DNA of 42,372 nt from assembly GCF_008042275.1 (NCBI RefSeq), contig NZ_RDBK01000043.1, positions 4,492,531 to 4,534,902 of the forward strand. The letters are read 5' to 3'. The number at the start of each line of letters is the position of its first letter. Positions within the stretch are counted from its first letter, which is position 1. This DNA comes from Streptomyces sp. OR43 (GTDB taxonomy: Bacteria; Actinomycetota; Actinomycetes; Streptomycetales; Streptomycetaceae). Positions 7,176 to 16,063 of this stretch are shown here, piece by piece. A program made the translations under genes and the position numbers. A model generated the notes under the pieces. It saw only the letters and a list, made by a program, of their open reading frames with translations, did not search any database and was not told the DNA's origin.

Positions 7176-8455
7176 GCGGACTGCACCACCGCCACCTCGC
7201 GGTCAGCCCCGACTGGCTGGCGCTCTACTACCGGCACCCGCTGGAGATCACCCACGGCGAGGGCCGCCATGTCTGGGACGCGGACGGCAACCGCTACCTC
7301 GACTTCTTCGGCGGCATCCTCACCACGATGACCGCTCACGCGCTGCCCGAGGTCACCAAGGCGGTCAGTGAGCAGGCCGGGCGGATCATCCACTCCTCCA
7401 CGCTCTATCTGAACCGGCCGATGGTCGAACTGGCCGAGCGCATCGTCACGCTCTCCGGCATCCCGGACGCCCGGGTCTTCTTCACGACCTCCGGCACCGA
7501 GGCCAACGACACGGCCCTGCTGCTCGCCACCACGTACCGCAGGTCGAACCAGATCCTGGCGATGCGCAACAGCTATCACGGCCGGTCCTTCTCCGCCGTC
7601 TCCATCACCGGCAACAACGCCTGGTCGCCGACGAGTCTGTCGCCGCTCCAGACCCTGTACGTGCACGGGGGCGTCCGCAGCCGCGGACCGTACGCGCACC
7701 TGGGCGACGGGGAGTTCATCGCCGCCTGCGTCGCGGACCTGGAGGACCTGCTCGGCCACACCCGGTCGCCCGCCGCGCTGATCGCCGAACCCATCCAGGG
7801 CGTGGGCGGGTTCACCTCACCGCCCGACGGCCTGTACGCGGCGTTCCGCGAAGTCCTGAACCGGCACGGCATCCTGTGGATCTCCGACGAGGTGCAGACC
7901 GGCTGGGGGCGTTCCGGCGAACACTTCTGGGGCTGGCAGGCGCATGGGAGGAACGGCCCGCCGGACATCCTCACGTTCGCCAAGGGCATCGGCAACGGCA
8001 TGTCGATCGGCGGAGTCGTCGCCCGCGCCGACGTCATGAACTGCCTGGACGCCAACTCCATTTCGACGTTCGGCGGCTCCCCGGTCACGATGGCCGCCGG
8101 CCTCGCCAACCTCTCGTACCTCCTCGAACACGACCTCCAGGGCAACGCCCGCCGCGTCGGCGGACTGCTCATCGAGCGCCTGCGGGCGATCGGCGCGGCC
8201 TCGGAGTGCGTGAGGGAGGTGCGCGGGCGCGGCCTGATGATCGGCATCGAGCTCGTGAAACCGGGCACAGACGAGGCGAACCCCGAAGCGGCCGCTGCCG
8301 TGCTCGAAGCGGCACGGGAGGGCGGCCTGCTCATCGGGAAGGGCGGTGGCCACGACACCAGCGTGCTGCGCATCGCGCCGCCCCTCTCGCTCTCCATCCC
8401 GGAGGCGGAGGAGGGCGCGGGAATCCTCGCCGAGGCGCTGCGCTCGGTGGGATGA
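7172..8455 (+). CDS. class III PLP aminotransferase, probably beta-alanine:oxoacid
   Basis: A 427-residue fold-type I aminotransferase. Typical marks are GRHVWDADGNRYLDFFGG near the N terminus, TSGTEANDTALLLA for cofactor phosphate, ISDEVQTGWGRSG with the Asp that pairs with the pyridine nitrogen, and FAKGIGNGMSIGG with the Schiff-base lysine. The GTG at 7172 overlaps the previous stop. Following beta-ureidopropionase, it most likely transfers the amino group of beta-alanine or 3-aminoisobutyrate to an oxoacid, giving malonate (or methylmalonate) semialdehyde. The closest described family members are alanine-glyoxylate (AGXT2-like) aminotransferases. A strong hairpin follows the stop. Confidence 0.87.
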   Translation: MSGLHHRHLAVSPDWLALYYRHPLEITHGEGRHVWDADGNRYLDFFGGILTTMTAHALPEVTKAVSEQAGRIIHSSTLYLNRPMVELAERIVTLSGIPDARVFFTTSGTEANDTALLLATTYRRSNQILAMRNSYHGRSFSAVSITGNNAWSPTSLSPLQTLYVHGGVRSRGPYAHLGDGEFIAACVADLEDLLGHTRSPAALIAEPIQGVGGFTSPPDGLYAAFREVLNRHGILWISDEVQTGWGRSGEHFWGWQAHGRNGPPDILTFAKGIGNGMSIGGVVARADVMNCLDANSISTFGGSPVTMAAGLANLSYLLEHDLQGNARRVGGLLIERLRAIGAASECVREVRGRGLMIGIELVKPGTDEANPEAAAAVLEAAREGGLLIGKGGGHDTSVLRIAPPLSLSIPEAEEGAGILAEALRSVG

Positions 8456-8459
8456 GGAA

Positions 8460-8493
8460 GGTGGTGCGGTGCCCGGCCGGACACCGCACCACC
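8460..8493. terminator. bidirectional hairpin terminator
   Basis: A perfect 12-bp stem (GGTGGTGCGGTG and its complement) with a 10-base loop lies 4 bases after the aminotransferase stop and 21 bases before the stop of the convergent secreted protein. It could serve both genes. No U-tract is present, as is usual in Streptomyces. Confidence 0.75.
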
Positions 8494-8514
8494 GCGCCTG
8501 GCGGGGCGCCCGCG

Positions 8515-9465
8515 TTAACCGACGCGCTCGAACGTCACGGAACCGCCGAAGTTCTCGTCGTCGGTGCCCCACAGGCCGAGCCGTCCGGGCAGGAAGGCGA
8601 TGGCCTCGATCTTCCGGTTGTCCTGCCGGGTGAAGCGGCTCAGCGGCGTGAGGGTGTGCCGGGGCTTCATCCGCAGTACCGCGTCGTTGGCCCGGTTCAC
8701 GGTGAGCCGGCCGGCGTCGTAGACGGCGGAGGCGAACGGCCCGTCGTTGACGTTGGGGTCCGAGGCCGACGACACCAGTACGGTGCCGTCGTCGAGCACC
8801 TTCAGGTCGCTGATGTGGCGCACCTCGTCCTGGTCCGGGAACGGTACGGCGAACTCCTGCCGCGCCGAGACCGTGCCGAAGGAGAGGCCGTCCGGCCCGA
8901 CCCGTACCGAAGCGGCGTGCACGACGGCCTGCTGCGCACCGCTGCCCCGCGTCGCCCACACGGCGAACGTCCGTCCCGACCGGGCGCGGTGCAGCGCGAA
9001 ACTCTCGTAGTTGTCGCCGTCCTGCCGGCCCGGTACGGCAACGGGATCCTTCTCGGCCGTCGCCCGGCCGTCCGCGACGACCACGTGGTACGCCTCGCCC
9101 CTGCTGGCGAGGGCGATGTAGTGGCCGGGGCGGCCCGGCACCGCGTCAAGGGCCTCCAGGTCCGCGGGCAGTACGCCGAGCCAGGGGAGCTCCGCGACGG
9201 CGGGAGCCTGTCCGGGCCGCAGGCGTACCGTCGCCAGCCTGCTCTCCCGGTCGCCCTTGTTGTCCCGTACGACGACAGCATCGGCCAGGCCGGGACCCGC
9301 GGGTGCCCCCTCGACGAGCGCGATGCCGCTCACGCCGCCCTGGAGCCCGGAGCCGACCCGCTGCCATCCGCCGGGGGCGGAGGGGGAGGCGGCGGTGGCG
9401 CTCAGGGGTGCGGCGGCCAGGGACGCGCAGAGCGCCGCCGCGACGATGATTCCGTTTCTGATCAT
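8515..9465 (-). CDS. secreted protein of unknown function, possible beta-propeller
   Basis: A 316-residue protein starting with a clear Sec signal peptide: MIRNG, then the hydrophobic stretch IIVAAALCASLAAAPLSATA, with likely cleavage after an AxA. The mature part alternates short hydrophobic strands with Gly/Asp turns (for example DAVVVRDNKGDRESRLATV, GTVLVSSASDPNVNDG and FLPGRLGLWGTDDENFGGS), which suggests a repeated beta-sheet or propeller fold. No catalytic motif is recognised and no lipobox cysteine follows the signal, so it is expected outside the cell. It lies between the two halves of the pyrimidine regulon but on the opposite strand, with no evident link. The fold is inference. Confidence 0.75.
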   Translation of the reverse strand: MIRNGIIVAAALCASLAAAPLSATAASPSAPGGWQRVGSGLQGGVSGIALVEGAPAGPGLADAVVVRDNKGDRESRLATVRLRPGQAPAVAELPWLGVLPADLEALDAVPGRPGHYIALASRGEAYHVVVADGRATAEKDPVAVPGRQDGDNYESFALHRARSGRTFAVWATRGSGAQQAVVHAASVRVGPDGLSFGTVSARQEFAVPFPDQDEVRHISDLKVLDDGTVLVSSASDPNVNDGPFASAVYDAGRLTVNRANDAVLRMKPRHTLTPLSRFTRQDNRKIEAIAFLPGRLGLWGTDDENFGGSVTFERVG

Positions 9466-9629
9466 GGAGCGAAGCTAGGCGGCGGCCCGGGGCCCCGGCC
9501 GGAGCGCAGCCTCCCGTCGCCCCAGGTTCCCCCGCGAGGGCCCGGCTCATTCGCCCGTACGGGCCGGGCCGGTCCCGTACCGCGGAGCACGCGTATACGA
9601 AGCGGGGCCCGCCCCGCCCGGACGGCGGA

Positions 9630-9673
9630 ACGGCCCGCGGACGGCCCGCGGACGGCCCGCGGACGGCCCGCGC
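9630..9673 (+). repeat. 11-bp tandem repeat, four units
   Basis: The 11-mer ACGGCCCGCGG is repeated about four times head to tail in the 365-bp gap between the secreted protein and dihydropyrimidinase. The rest of that gap to 9756 is GC-rich and shows no gene. The repeat may be slipped-strand expansion; it could also form structured RNA. No function can be assigned. Confidence 0.75.
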
Positions 9674-9759
9674 GCTGGGCCGGTCGAGTGCCCGACGGGT
9701 GAAACAGAAACGTCTTCAGCGGTTAGCGGCAGCGGTATTGCCACAGTAGGTAACCCACT

Positions 9760-9799
9760 TCTACGTTCTTCATCACGCACTTTGTCTACGTGCGTAGAC
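9760..9799. promoter_or_regulatory. palindromic operator of second pyrimidine-catabolism operon
   Basis: The palindrome TCTACG-TG-CGTAGA at 9785-9798 (extended by G and C to GTCTACG/CGTAGAC) ends 32 bp before the dihydropyrimidinase ATG. An extra TCTACG half-site sits upstream at 9760. The core is the same as the operator at 6277-6290, including the presence of a separate upstream half-site. Shared control of the two operons is the simplest reading. Confidence 0.7.
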
Positions 9800-9830
9800 C
9801 GACCCGTTCCGCCACAGTGAGGAGGGGTAC

Positions 9831-11231
9831 ATGAGCCGCACCGTCATCCACGGCGGCCTCGTCGTCACCGCGTCCGACGAGATCCACGCCGACGTACTCG
9901 TCGAGGGCGGCCGCATCGCGGCGCTCGCCGCGCACGGCACCGAAGCCGCGGCAGGCTGGACCGCCGACCGGACCATCGACGCCACCGGGAAGTACGTCAT
10001 CCCGGGCGGCGTCGACGCGCACACCCACATGGAGATGCCGTTTGGCGGCACCTACGCGGCCGACACCTTCGAGACCGGCACCCGCGCCGCGGCCTGGGGC
10101 GGCACCACCACCATCGTCGACTTCGCCATCCAGTCCGTGGGGCGCTCCCTGCGCGAAGGGCTCGATGCCTGGTACGCCAAGGCGGACGGCAAGTGCGCCA
10201 TCGACTACGCGTTCCACATGATCCTCGCCGATGTCAACGAGTCGTCGCTCAAGGAGATGGACCTGCTGGTCGCGGAAGGCGTGACCTCGTTCAAGCTCTT
10301 CATGGCCTACCCCGGCGTCTTCTACAGCGACGACGGGCAGATCCTCCGCGCCATGCAACGGGCCGAGTCCAACGGTGGCCTGATCATGATGCACGCCGAG
10401 AACGGCATCGCCATCGACGTCCTCGTCGAGCAGGCCCTCGCCGCCGGCCGCACCGACCCCCGCTACCACGGGGACGTACGCAAGGTGGCGCTGGAGGCAG
10501 AGGCCACGCATCGCGCCGTCCAGCTCGCCCGCGTCGCCGGCGCGCCGCTGTACATCGTGCACGTCTCCGCCGACGAGGCCCTCGCCGAGATCGCCGCCGC
10601 CCGCCACAAGGGCCTGCCCGTCTTCGGCGAGACGTGCCCGCAGTACCTCTTCCTGTCCACCGACAACCTCGCCGAGCCGGACTTCGAGGGCGCCAAGTAC
10701 GTCTGCTCCACGCCGCTTCGGCCCAAGGAGCATCAGGACGCGCTGTGGCGGGGGCTGCGGAACAACGAACTCCAGGTCGTCTCCACCGACCACTGCCCCT
10801 TCTGCTTCTCCGGCCAGAAGGAGATGGGCCGCGGCGACTTCTCGAAGATCCCCAACGGGATGCCGGGAGTCGAGAACCGGATGGACCTCCTGCACCAGGC
10901 GGTCGTGGACGGCCACATCTCGCGCCGCCGCTGGATCGAGATCGCGTGCGCCTCCCCGGCCCGGATGTTCGGCCTCTACCCGAAGAAGGGCACCATCGCG
11001 CCCGGGGCCGACGCCGACATCGTCGTCTACGACCCGGCGGCCCGGCAGACCATCTCCGCCGAGACCCATCACATGAACGTGGACTACTCGGCGTACGAGG
11101 GAAGGCAGCTCACCGGCCAGGTGGAGACGGTGCTCTCGCGCGGCGAGGTCGTCATCGACCGCCGCACGTACACCGGCCGCGCCGGCCACGGCATGTACAC
11201 CCCCCGCGCCACCTGTCAGTACCTCAACTAG
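9831..11231 (+). CDS. dihydropyrimidinase (hydantoinase)
   Basis: A 466-residue cyclic amidohydrolase that opens dihydrouracil or dihydrothymine to the N-carbamoyl-beta-amino acid. The binuclear metal site is visible: HTHME (His-x-His) at about residue 64, the carboxylated Lys in SFKLFMAYPG, His in MMHAENG, His in YIVHVSADEA and Asp in VSTDHCPF. The length is normal for D-hydantoinases/dihydropyrimidinases. GAGGAGGG precedes the ATG at 9831. The gene is followed after 11 bp by the LLM oxidoreductase, forming an operon under the palindrome at 9785. The product feeds the beta-ureidopropionase at 6333. Dihydropyrimidine dehydrogenase is not in the window. Confidence 0.92.
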   Translation: MSRTVIHGGLVVTASDEIHADVLVEGGRIAALAAHGTEAAAGWTADRTIDATGKYVIPGGVDAHTHMEMPFGGTYAADTFETGTRAAAWGGTTTIVDFAIQSVGRSLREGLDAWYAKADGKCAIDYAFHMILADVNESSLKEMDLLVAEGVTSFKLFMAYPGVFYSDDGQILRAMQRAESNGGLIMMHAENGIAIDVLVEQALAAGRTDPRYHGDVRKVALEAEATHRAVQLARVAGAPLYIVHVSADEALAEIAAARHKGLPVFGETCPQYLFLSTDNLAEPDFEGAKYVCSTPLRPKEHQDALWRGLRNNELQVVSTDHCPFCFSGQKEMGRGDFSKIPNGMPGVENRMDLLHQAVVDGHISRRRWIEIACASPARMFGLYPKKGTIAPGADADIVVYDPAARQTISAETHHMNVDYSAYEGRQLTGQVETVLSRGEVVIDRRTYTGRAGHGMYTPRATCQYLN

Positions 11232-11242
11232 GAGCACCTGGC

Positions 11243-12259
11243 ATGGACTTCGGACTCGTCCTGCAGACGGACCCGCCCGCCTCGGCCGTCGTCGGCCTGA
11301 TGCGACGTGCCGAACGCAACGGCTTCCGCTACGGCTGGACCTTCGACTCGGCGGTGCTCTGGCAGGAGCCCTTCGTCATCTACAGCCGCATCCTCGAACA
11401 CACCGAACGCCTCGTCGTCGGCCCGATGGTGACCAACCCGGGCACCCGCACCTGGGAGGTGACCGCCTCCACCTTCGCCACCCTCAACGACATGTACGGC
11501 AACCGCACCATCTGCGGTATCGGCCGCGGAGACTCCGCGATGCGCGTCGCCGGACGCAGCCCCAACACCCTGGCCCGCCTCGGCAAGGCCATCGACGTCA
11601 TCCGCGACCTCGCCGAGGGACGGGAGGCGCTCGTCGACGGACAGCCGGTCCGGATTCCCTGGGTCAAGGACGGCAAGCTGCCGGTGTGGATGGCGGCGTA
11701 CGGTCCTAAGGCCCTGGCCCTCGCCGGGCAGAAGGCCGATGGCTTCATCCTCCAGCTCGCCGACCCGTTCCTGACGGAATGGATGATCAAGGCCGTGCGT
11801 CAGGCCGCCACCGATGCCGGCCGCGACCCCGACGCCCTGACGATCTGCGTCGCTGCCCCGGCCTACGTCACGGCCGACGACTCGCCCGAGGCCATGGCGC
11901 ATGCCCGGGACCAGTGCCGCTGGTTCGGCGGCATGGTCGGCAACCATGTCGCCGACCTGGTCGCCAAGTACGGCGAACACTCCTCGATGGTTCCCGAGGA
12001 GCTGACGGTGTACATCAAGGGCCGGCAGGGCTACGACTACTCCCACCACGGCCGCGCCGACAACCCTGACACCGCCTTCGTCCCCGACGAGATCGTCGAC
12101 CGCTTCTGCCTGCTCGGCCCCGCCGAGGCCCACATCGAGAAGCTCCGCCATCTGCGCGACCTCGGCGTCGACCAGTTCGCCGTCTACAACATGCACGACA
12201 ACCGCGAGGCCACCATCGACGCCTACGGAACCGACATCATCCCCGCGGCCAACGCCTGA
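11243..12259 (+). CDS. LLM-class F420-dependent oxidoreductase, TIGR03842-like
   Basis: A 338-residue luciferase-like (bacterial TIM barrel) oxidoreductase using F420 or FMN. Family signs are MDFGLVLQTDPPASAVVGLM at the start, GPMVTNPGTRTWEVTAS, CGIGRGDSAMR, LPVWMAAYGPKALALAGQKADG and the C-terminal VDQFAVYNMHDNREATIDAYG. Members are regularly encoded beside dihydropyrimidinase in actinobacteria, but their reaction in pyrimidine or hydantoin metabolism is not established. It lies 11 bp after dihydropyrimidinase, so both are co-transcribed. A perfect hairpin 72 bp after its stop probably ends the transcript. A diverged copy of its 3' third occurs 4 kb away at 16053-16513. Confidence 0.87.
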   Translation: MDFGLVLQTDPPASAVVGLMRRAERNGFRYGWTFDSAVLWQEPFVIYSRILEHTERLVVGPMVTNPGTRTWEVTASTFATLNDMYGNRTICGIGRGDSAMRVAGRSPNTLARLGKAIDVIRDLAEGREALVDGQPVRIPWVKDGKLPVWMAAYGPKALALAGQKADGFILQLADPFLTEWMIKAVRQAATDAGRDPDALTICVAAPAYVTADDSPEAMAHARDQCRWFGGMVGNHVADLVAKYGEHSSMVPEELTVYIKGRQGYDYSHHGRADNPDTAFVPDEIVDRFCLLGPAEAHIEKLRHLRDLGVDQFAVYNMHDNREATIDAYGTDIIPAANA

Positions 12260-12331
12260 CGCGGACCGGCTGGACCTCTGTACGGTCGGCGCGACGTGGT
12301 GCCGGCCCACCGAAGAAGGGGCCACCGGTGC

Positions 12332-12365
12332 GCCCTCGGAAGTCCTCTCGCGGACTTCCGAGGGC
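12332..12365. terminator. rho-independent-type hairpin after pyrimidine operon
   Basis: A perfect 14-bp stem (GCCCTCGGAAGTCC and its complement) with a 6-base loop. It lies downstream of the LLM gene and upstream of the convergent small membrane peptide gene. No long U-tract. Confidence 0.8.
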
Positions 12366-12485
12366 CTGCATATCGCGCCCGTGCTGTCGGCGCTGCGATC
12401 CGCGCCGGCCGAGCGCTTGGCGAGCCGGAAGCGGCCGCCGCTGGGAGACCAGTGAGCCTGTGGTGACTGCTACACGGCCCCCCAG

Positions 12486-12671
12486 TCACCCTCCCTTGAT
12501 CCACAGGACGAGGAGAGTCACGAGGCCGGCACCTACAGCAGAAGCCGCCCCCCGGAGCGCACTCATCGCCAAATCCTGAACGGCCTCGGCCCTCCGGCCG
12601 TGCATTGGTCCAGTCGCCGCGCTGGGCTGGTCGGGCGGTAGTGGCCTAGGGTCGTTCACGGTGTTGGTCAT
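12486..12671 (-). CDS. small protein with C-terminal membrane segment
   Basis: A 61-residue protein starting at ATG 12671 with GGGAG five bases upstream, a good site that favours this start over a frame from 12722. The N-terminal half is polar and Pro-rich. The C-terminal 20 residues, AASAVGAGLVTLLVLWIKGG, form one transmembrane helix ending in Lys. No family is recognised. It could be a tail-anchored small membrane protein or a toxin-like peptide, but neither can be supported further. Confidence 0.55.
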   Translation of the reverse strand: MTNTVNDPRPLPPDQPSAATGPMHGRRAEAVQDLAMSALRGAASAVGAGLVTLLVLWIKGG

Positions 12672-12843
12672 CGGTCTCCCTTTCAGAGCCTGGGCAACGC
12701 TGCAGGGGTCGCCGTCGGTCATGCCGCCAAGCTCCGGCCGCCGGTGAACCCCTGCCTCGGGCCTTCGACCCTACGAGAGAGAGATCGCCGAAGGGCACCC
12801 CAATGGGCCTCATCCGACGCTTGGTTCGGTGTAATTTCCACAG

Positions 12844-13728
12844 GTGATGATCTCTGGACCGGGCACCATCGATGACCTGGTGCACGATGCCGCTCTTGCA
12901 GGACACACGGTCACCAAGCGCCTCGTACACGACTGGGTATCGCTCGGGTTGCTGGACCGTCCGCAGCGACGACGCACGGGCCCTCACGGCTCGGACAAGG
13001 CGTTGCACTCAATCCACCAGCGCAAACTCTTTCAGCTTCTCCTCGAAGCGCGAGTGGCCTCCTCGCGAATCCCTCACCTCGCAAGGATTCCTCTGACCAT
13101 CTGGATGTACGGAGAATCAGGTGCTGTTCCCACCCGGCAGGCCCATCGTGCGCTTGTGACCCATGTAGGAGACCCGAGAGGCAGCAAGCCCCGGGCGTTG
13201 GAGGCCGCCCGCTTCCTGATCGCGCCGCTGGACGATTGCCGCCTCGGAACCGCGCACCTTCGACGCGCGTTCCTCCACGCAGTACGCGATGCTCTCTACA
13301 CTGGCAACTTCGACGGAACCCGCCTCCTCGCCAAAGCCCGGCCCTTGTTCGAACCTCCCGAGCTGCACCGGCAAGTCGTCTACTCCCGCGGTCTTACAGC
13401 CGCAGCTGCACCCGAGTCTCTGATCTTCGAGGTGCGAGTCAAAATGCTCGGGGGCAAGGCGATCGCGGACGGGGCAATCAGCCTGGGGGACCTCGAAACC
13501 ATGCGTGAGTTGTTGCTTTCGATGCCGCCCGCTAGCCGAGAGGGAATGCTCGACGACGACGGGCTGCCGACGGTGCAGGCGATTGAGACTTCCGGCAACA
13601 GAATGATGTTCTCGCTGGGAGCGCAAGCACTCAGCAAGCACTGGTCAGAGTCGGCCCCCAGCGCACACCGCGGTTCCGGCACCGGGGAGCAGCGTGCCGC
13701 GGCACCGGGTGCCCCAGATTCGCCTTAA
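12844..13728 (+). CDS. protein with MerR-like N-terminal helix-turn-helix, function unknown
   Basis: About 294 residues (GTG 12844, or 293 from ATG 12847). The N-terminal 60 residues (TIDDLVHDAALAGHTVTKRLVHDWVSLGLLDRP, then SDKALHSIHQRKLFQLLLEAR) look like a MerR/excisionase winged helix, with VHDWVSLGLLDRP in the place of the usual RYYEREGLL. The C-terminal region is helix-rich and has no motif I know. Its GC content and codon use are somewhat less extreme than its neighbours, which fits a horizontally acquired gene in this junction zone. Possibly a regulator or mobile-element protein; no function is claimed. Confidence 0.65.
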   Translation: MMISGPGTIDDLVHDAALAGHTVTKRLVHDWVSLGLLDRPQRRRTGPHGSDKALHSIHQRKLFQLLLEARVASSRIPHLARIPLTIWMYGESGAVPTRQAHRALVTHVGDPRGSKPRALEAARFLIAPLDDCRLGTAHLRRAFLHAVRDALYTGNFDGTRLLAKARPLFEPPELHRQVVYSRGLTAAAAPESLIFEVRVKMLGGKAIADGAISLGDLETMRELLLSMPPASREGMLDDDGLPTVQAIETSGNRMMFSLGAQALSKHWSESAPSAHRGSGTGEQRAAAPGAPDSP

Positions 13729-13960
13729 AGACGGGGTTTCTGGCCGCGATGCCGGTGACCCACCGATCCTGAGGATCCGGTCCTGACAACACGTCCTCCA
13801 GGCCGTCCACGCCTGTGGCGCCTGAGAACGGCTCCGACTCGACGATGTATCCGACGGCTTCAAGCGCTTGGCGGTCTTCCAGTCGCTTCCGGGTCACAGA
13901 CGGTTCGGCCGAGCTATTGTCAAATCCTGTGGATGACCGGACAGCCCGATGGCCGGTCGA

Positions 13961-14944
13961 TCAAGCAAGCGGCTTGCGGTAGCGGACGTATTCGTTCTGC
14001 CGCCGGAACCCCACGCTCTCGTAGAGGTCGTAGGACCGATGTGGATTTGCCGTGCCCGTGAACAGCCGGGCGGTCGTTGCACCCTGTTCGCGAAGGCTTT
14101 GCAGCCCGTCCAGCAGCAGGGCCCGGCCGATTCCGAGGCGTCGCTGGTCCGTCCGAATACTCAGCTCTTCTACCTCGCCCACGGTGTGGTCGTGACGGCG
14201 GATGGAGCAGAGGGCGACGCCGACCATGTCCTGCCCGTTCCAGGCAGCCCTCCAGCATGCCGGGTCGGCGGTGTCGACGAAGTCCTGGAACGGCCATCTC
14301 TGAGTGAAGCCGCTGTCCGCGTACGAATCGACGACCGTCCTCCAGGCTGCACCGTAGTGGCTTGTCCCGATCGGCCCCGTCCGTATCCCGGCCGGCAGTT
14401 CGTCGCCCGGCTCGGGCATCTGCTGCAGATCGCCCAGCTCCAGCTCGACCAGACTGAAGACACGTCGGTAGCCGGCTGCACGCAGAAGTGCCGTGGCATC
14501 CTGCTCGGAGGTCGTGGCGTTCGCGCCGATCACTGCCGTCCGCGCCGTTCCATGCTGTTTGACGAGCTGGCGGATCCGCGCTTCGGCCCAACTCAGCATG
14601 GCTGACCCGATGCCCTGGCCGCGATGCTCGGGCAAGAGGTAGCCGCGGTGCAGGTATAGCCACGTATCGTCCCGCTCCTGCCACCACCGGATCGTCGAGT
14701 AGCCGACGACGCTCCCGTCGCACACCACCAGGATCTGGTTCTTGGACGGCTCCTCCAACTTGGCAGAAGCTTCCGCGATCTCGGCCGCTGTCGGGAGCCC
14801 TTCCACAACCGAATGGGCATCGACCCGGTCCCGTTCAGCACACCCTCGCCGCACCGCGGCCATGGCGCCGTGGTCTTCGCCGCCGCGATACGGCCGGAAC
14901 CCGAAGCCGACCGGAAGGTCCTGTCCTGCCGTGCCATCCAACAT
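13961..14944 (-). CDS. double-domain GNAT acetyltransferase
   Basis: A 327-residue protein with two GNAT folds. The first domain carries HRGYLLPEHRGQGIGSAML (about residues 98-116), the acetyl-CoA pyrophosphate-binding motif. The second carries ELSIRTDQRRLGIGRALL (about residues 254-271) and ends with the typical YDLYESVGFRR. Tandem GNAT proteins of this size include mycothiol synthase-like and aminoglycoside-type enzymes; the acceptor here cannot be predicted. The start ATG 14944 lies 43 bp from the IS256 remnant. The gene sits in the scrambled zone between the pyrimidine genes and the polyketide cluster. Confidence 0.82.
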   Translation of the reverse strand: MLDGTAGQDLPVGFGFRPYRGGEDHGAMAAVRRGCAERDRVDAHSVVEGLPTAAEIAEASAKLEEPSKNQILVVCDGSVVGYSTIRWWQERDDTWLYLHRGYLLPEHRGQGIGSAMLSWAEARIRQLVKQHGTARTAVIGANATTSEQDATALLRAAGYRRVFSLVELELGDLQQMPEPGDELPAGIRTGPIGTSHYGAAWRTVVDSYADSGFTQRWPFQDFVDTADPACWRAAWNGQDMVGVALCSIRRHDHTVGEVEELSIRTDQRRLGIGRALLLDGLQSLREQGATTARLFTGTANPHRSYDLYESVGFRRQNEYVRYRKPLA

Positions 14945-14986
14945 GACCGGATGATCTCGAACTTCGAGGCAGGCCCGCCACCCTAT

Positions 14987-15988
14987 TCACGCCGCGGTCG
15001 TCTGCGGCCGTTCAACGAGCAGGCCGCGTTCGAAACGGGCCCCGGCGCGGACGAGGGCAACGAGGTGGGGTGCATTCACGGCTCGCCGGCGGGCCTGGGC
15101 GGCCTCGACGAGCTTGAAGACCATCGCCAGGGCGGCGGCCCGGGACCCGGCACCCTTGGTGACCTTGGTCCGCAGACGGACGGTCGCGAAGGTCGACTCG
15201 ACGGGGTTGGTTGTCCGCAGGTGGATCCAGTGCTCGGCGGGGAAGTCGTAGAACGCCAACAGTTCGTCCTCGTCATCGACGATCTTCTTGACGGCCTTGG
15301 GGAACTTCGCGCTGTACTGCTTGGCGAACGTCATGACCGCGGCGACCGCGTGCTCGCGGTCCTCGGCGTTGTAGATGTCCTGATCAGCTCCTTGGTTCCG
15401 TCCGCGCGCACGCCCATGACGACCAGGACTGCGGCCTTCGCCTCCTCTAGCCGGATGCGCAGGTGGATACCGTCGGCCCAGACGTAGACGTAGTCCGTGG
15501 CCGACAGATGGTGCTCGCTGAACGCCTGATGGTCGGGCTGCCACTGGGTGGTCAGCCGGGTGACGGTGGCCGGGGACAGGCCAGCCGAGGAGCCAAGGAA
15601 CTGCTCCAGCGCGGGCACGAAGTCCCCCCTGGACAGGCCGTGGAGGTAGAGGAGCGGCAGCACCTCGCTGATCTTCGGGGACTTGCGGCACCACGGCGGC
15701 AGGATCGCAGAGGAGAACCGTTTGCGCTCGCCGGCTGCCTCGTTGATGCGCTTGTCGTTGATGCGTGGAGCCTTCACCTCGATCACCCCGGCCGCGGTGG
15801 TGACCTTCCTGGGCTGGTGGTAGCCGTTGCGGGCCACCAGGCGGCGCCCGCTATTGTCTCCCTGGTCGGGCAACTCGGCTATGTAGCAGTTGACTTCAGC
15901 CTCCAGGGTGGCGGCCGGCATCCGTCTCGCGCCCTCGCGGACGATGTCGTCGATCAGGGAGCCGGTCAGCCAGGCCGCCCGCCCGCGC
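14987..15988 (-). pseudogene. IS256-family (Mutator-type) transposase, internally deleted and frameshifted
   Basis: Two frames together resemble a Streptomyces IS256-family transposase. The upstream frame (to about 15384) holds LTGSLIDDIVREGARRM, NGYHQPRKVTTAAG, ILPPWCRKSPKISEVLPLLY and the first catalytic Asp in YVWADGIHLRI. It then breaks after GVRADGTKELI. The second frame resumes with DIYNAEDREHAVAAV and holds the catalytic Glu region LRTTNPVESTFATVRLRTK to the natural C terminus. About 80-90 residues including the second catalytic Asp (GDGALG region) are missing at the junction near 15384. The 5' end is also cut by the IS5-like scrap. It cannot encode active transposase. Confidence 0.88.
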
Positions 15989-16063
15989 AAAGGCTCAGGA
16001 GGAGGGCGGCCGCCCGCGTTCAACAAGGATCGTCACAAGAAACGCAATACCGTCGAGCGGGCG
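15989..16063 (+). pseudogene. IS5-family transposase fragment
   Basis: About 25 codons read KGSGGGRPPAFN then KDRHKKRNTVERA, the conserved block just before the catalytic Glu helix of IS5-family (IS112-like) transposases, where GGRPP and RN-x-VER are hallmark residues. The homology stops abruptly at VERA and continues in the same frame into the LLM oxidoreductase fragment. The upstream side meets the IS256 remnant on the other strand. The family call is from motif recall and rests on a short segment. Confidence 0.6.

Noticed and set aside
9601..9673. CRISPR-like short repeats
   Set aside because: The 11-bp units are directly adjacent without spacers, so this is a simple tandem repeat. No cas genes were seen.
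13631..13897. Minus-strand 88-residue frame overlapping the end of the HTH protein gene
   Set aside because: Some of its sequence looks protein-like, but it overlaps the 3' end of 12844-13728, has no clear ribosome site and no recognised family. It could be a relic; not supported enough to list.
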